NCBI GenBank assembly: GCA_949289625.1 | Contig: CASEPH010000484.1 | Span: forward strand, 1 to 7,904 | Direction of reading: 5' to 3' | Length of the DNA: 7,904 nt | Source: an uncultured Clostridia bacterium | GTDB lineage: Bacteria > Bacillota_A > Clostridia > Oscillospirales > Oscillospiraceae | Part shown: positions 6,522-7,904 of the stretch, in pieces | Layout of the letters: the number at the start of each line of letters is the position of its first letter | How positions within the stretch are numbered: the stretch's first letter is position 1 | Translations under genes and position numbers: made by a program | Notes under the pieces: model-generated | The model's input: the letters and a program-made list of their open reading frames with translations, nothing else | Databases searched by the model: none | What the model was told of the DNA's origin: nothing

Positions 6522-6555
6522 ATTATAAAAAATCTGCGCAGAACATACAGTCGAA
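6522..6555 (-). promoter_or_regulatory. Putative Spo0A-controlled promoter of spoIIAA-spoIIAB-sigF
   Basis: A perfect TATAAT occurs on the minus strand at 6522-6527, which would start transcription about 25-30 bases before the spoIIAA ATG. No TTGACA-like box is found at 16-18 bases. Instead TTCGAC lies 22 bases upstream of the -10. Read on the plus strand, AGTCGAA at 6549-6555 matches the Spo0A box TGTCGAA at six of seven positions, and the next base (A) continues the match. A 0A box near -38 fits promoters that use Spo0A in place of a good -35, as known for B. subtilis spoIIG with its 22-base spacer. Assignment is by inspection only. Confidence 0.5.
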
Positions 6556-6571
6556 ATATGTCCTGCGCAGA
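6527..6571 (-). terminator. Intrinsic terminator of folC
   Basis: On the minus strand, a 15-bp stem with one G-U pair (arms 6557-6571 and 6533-6547) encloses a nine-base loop, TTTCGACTG. It is followed by A and six T residues (6527-6532). It begins 10 bases after the folC stop. Each arm contains the self-complementary CTGCGCAG. The T-run shares its last base with the TATAAT of the next promoter, and the loop holds the Spo0A-box-like sequence. Confidence 0.88.
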
Positions 6572-6581
6572 AATATCCTAA

Positions 6582-7826
6582 TTAAATTGTTCGGAGAGCT
6601 TCTCCTGCCGCGTAAACCGACCCGGCCACAAGGATCAGATCATCCGGCGAAGCCAGCGCTCTTGCCAGCTGGATTCCTTCCGCCACGCTGTTTGCCGTCC
6701 GCACGGGGCAATAGGGCGCCGCTTCCCGGGCCAGCTGCTCCGGCGTCAAAGATCTGGGCAGCCCCACCGTAGCGGCAACCAAAGTATGGCAACGGCGGGC
6801 CACCATGGGTACGCATTCCTGATGGGCCTTATCCCCCATCATGGCCATCACCCCGATCACATTTTGTCCGAGGAAATAGGTATCTAGGACCTGGCAAAGC
6901 GCAGTGATCCCGGCAGGATTGTGCCCTGCGTCGATGAGCATTTCCGGCGATCCGGGCACATATTGCAGCCGGCCCGGCCAGGACGCATGGAAAAATCCCT
7001 GTCGGACGGCCAATTCTTCCAGGCCCAGCAGCCGGCAGACCTCCCAGGCCGCCCCGGCGTTATCCGCCTGGAATCGCCCCAGCAGCTGGAGCAACAGCTC
7101 CCGACTGCCGTCCCCAATCCGCTGGCAGATCAGGGATTCTTCCAGCAGCCTCCACCGTCCGGTCTCCACCAGAGGGCTGCCCAGCTCCTCGGCCCGCTGG
7201 CGAATCACAGCTTCCGCCTCCGGCGCCTGCCGTGCCATCACCACAGGCCGCCCCGGTTTGATGATGCCGGCCTTCTCCCCGGCAATTTCTCCTACCGTAT
7301 GTCCCAGCACATCCACATGATCCAGTGAAATGGAGGTGATGCAGCAGACCTCCGGTGACTTGATTACATTGGTGGCATCGCACCGTCCTCCCAGCCCCAC
7401 TTCGATCACGGCATAGTCCACCTCGGCCCTTTGAAAGGCGACAAAGCCCAAGGCCGTCACCAGTTCAAACTCATTGACAGGCTCCATGCCCTCCTGCTCC
7501 AGCTCTTCTTCTGCCCTCATCACCGTCTCATAGCAGGCTATCAGCTGTTCCTGGGAAATCATTGTTCGGTCAATCTGAATCCTTTCCCGAAAATCCACCA
7601 GATAGGGAGAGGTGAACAGTCCAACCCGGTATCCCGACTGCCGCAGCGCCGATTCCACCAAAGCACAAACGCTGCCCTTCCCGTTGGTTCCCGCCACATG
7701 AATGCAGCGAATTTGATCCTGGGGATTGCCCAGCCGGTCCATCAGCCGAGTGATTCGCTCCAGAGACGCACTGCTGGAAAACGTCCTGCGGCTATGGATG
7801 GCCGCAAGGACCTGATCGTATTCCAT
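6582..7826 (-). CDS. folC: Bifunctional folylpolyglutamate synthase / dihydrofolate synthase
   Basis: A 414-residue Mur-ligase-family enzyme that adds glutamate to folates using ATP; in many bacteria it also joins glutamate to dihydropteroate. The P-loop is HVAGTNGKGSV (43-53). Other hallmarks are FTSPYLVDFRERI (71-83, folate/omega loop), EVGLGGRCDATNV (142-154), SLDHVDVLG (167-175) and GEKAGIIK (183-190), whose Lys185 corresponds to the lysine often carbamylated in this family. In the C-terminal domain are WPGRLQ (283-288) and DAGHNPAG (299-306). All parts are in order and the length is typical (about 410-430). The ATG has AAAGGTGG ten bases upstream, with a closer GGAGA at four bases as an alternative. 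It lies 54 bases after the stop of an upstream gene and probably shares that transcript. Whether the dihydrofolate synthase activity is retained cannot be read from sequence alone. Confidence 0.97.
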   Translation of the reverse strand: MEYDQVLAAIHSRRTFSSSASLERITRLMDRLGNPQDQIRCIHVAGTNGKGSVCALVESALRQSGYRVGLFTSPYLVDFRERIQIDRTMISQEQLIACYETVMRAEEELEQEGMEPVNEFELVTALGFVAFQRAEVDYAVIEVGLGGRCDATNVIKSPEVCCITSISLDHVDVLGHTVGEIAGEKAGIIKPGRPVVMARQAPEAEAVIRQRAEELGSPLVETGRWRLLEESLICQRIGDGSRELLLQLLGRFQADNAGAAWEVCRLLGLEELAVRQGFFHASWPGRLQYVPGSPEMLIDAGHNPAGITALCQVLDTYFLGQNVIGVMAMMGDKAHQECVPMVARRCHTLVAATVGLPRSLTPEQLAREAAPYCPVRTANSVAEGIQLARALASPDDLILVAGSVYAAGEALRTI

Positions 7827-7846
7827 GCCTTCTCCGCCACCTTTCA

Positions 7847-7871
7847 GGCCGCCGGCAATCTGCCGGCGGCC
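7847..7871 (-). repeat. GC-rich hairpin just upstream of folC ribosome site
   Basis: A perfect 11-bp inverted repeat (arms 7847-7857 and 7861-7871, loop of three bases) lies 20 bases before the folC ATG and ends two bases before the AAAGGTGG. No T-run follows on either strand, so it is not a standard terminator. It could be a processing or stability element between two genes, or could limit access to the ribosome site. Confidence 0.7.
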
Positions 7872-7880
7872 ATACTGATT

Positions 7881-7904
7881 TTATCTTTGCAGTTTCTGAT
7901 AGTT
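7881..7904 (-). CDS. C-terminal end of an upstream gene (cut by window edge)
   Basis: Reading from the window edge, one minus-strand frame gives NYQKLQR followed by TAA. It fits the tail of a coiled, basic C-terminus and lies 54 bases before folC. In many Firmicutes valS precedes folC, which makes valyl-tRNA synthetase a candidate. Seven residues cannot identify the protein, and even the frame is an assumption. Confidence 0.35.
   Translation of the reverse strand, partial: NYQKLQR

Noticed and set aside
6560..6580. Sigma-H-type promoter for spoIIAA from AGGATATTT at 6571-6579
   Set aside because: The -35-like AGGATAT is good, but 11 or 12 bases further there is no GAAT-type -10 (only ACATATT or CATATTT), so the case is weaker than the TATAAT plus 0A box.
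7847..7871. Hairpin before folC as an intrinsic terminator of the upstream gene
   Set aside because: The stem is strong, but TGAAAGG follows it on the minus strand and ATACTG on the plus strand, so there is no U-tract.
1..7904. Mobile element, CRISPR array, defence system or phage genes
   Set aside because: No transposase, integrase, direct-repeat array or toxin-antitoxin-like pair was found; the genes are compact, co-oriented housekeeping and sporulation genes.

Overview
The window looks like ordinary chromosomal DNA from a spore-forming, fairly GC-rich member of the Clostridia. A gut-type Oscillospirales is my best guess. The sporulation cluster spoIIAA-spoIIAB-sigF, AGGAGG-type ribosome binding sites and a SpoIIIE-like DNA translocase support an endospore former. 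The order-level placement is inferred from base composition and gene style only. Every gene I can support lies on the minus strand, so transcription runs from high to low coordinates.

In transcription order: (1) The last codons of an unidentified gene (7881-7904) are followed by a strong hairpin and folC (6582-7826), the folate polyglutamylation enzyme. (2) A compact intergenic region (6489-6581) holds an intrinsic terminator for folC. Its loop carries a near-consensus Spo0A box, and its T-tract runs into a perfect TATAAT. I read this as a terminator overlapping the promoter of the sporulation operon. (3) spoIIAA, spoIIAB and sigF (6488 down to 5018) are linked by 4-base start/stop overlaps (ATGA, GTGA). 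Together they form the anti-anti-sigma / anti-sigma / sigma switch for forespore gene expression. (4) A tRNA-Gly(GCC) gene (4824-4899) has its own very strong promoter (TTGACA / TATAAT) and its own terminator. (5) An M20-family metallopeptidase (3677-4771) starts directly after that terminator with no promoter of its own that I can see. (6) A promoter at 3600-3628 precedes uppP (undecaprenyl-diphosphatase), ftsK/spoIIIE and, overlapping the ftsK stop codon, the first 12 codons of a type I L-asparaginase cut off by the window edge.

Two gene groups share sporulation or envelope themes. The SpoIIA proteins hold sigma-F inactive until the asymmetric septum forms, and SpoIIIE/FtsK-type pumps move the chromosome through that septum. 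UppP recycles the lipid carrier for peptidoglycan and other wall polymers. I infer this connection from known functions; the sequence does not show it directly.

I found no mobile element, CRISPR array, toxin-antitoxin pair, phage gene or clearly novel system. The observations most worth a second look are regulatory: the terminator/0A-box/promoter overlap before spoIIAA, the tRNA-terminator-peptidase arrangement, the inverted repeat touching the tRNA promoter, and the G-tract ribosome binding site of uppP.
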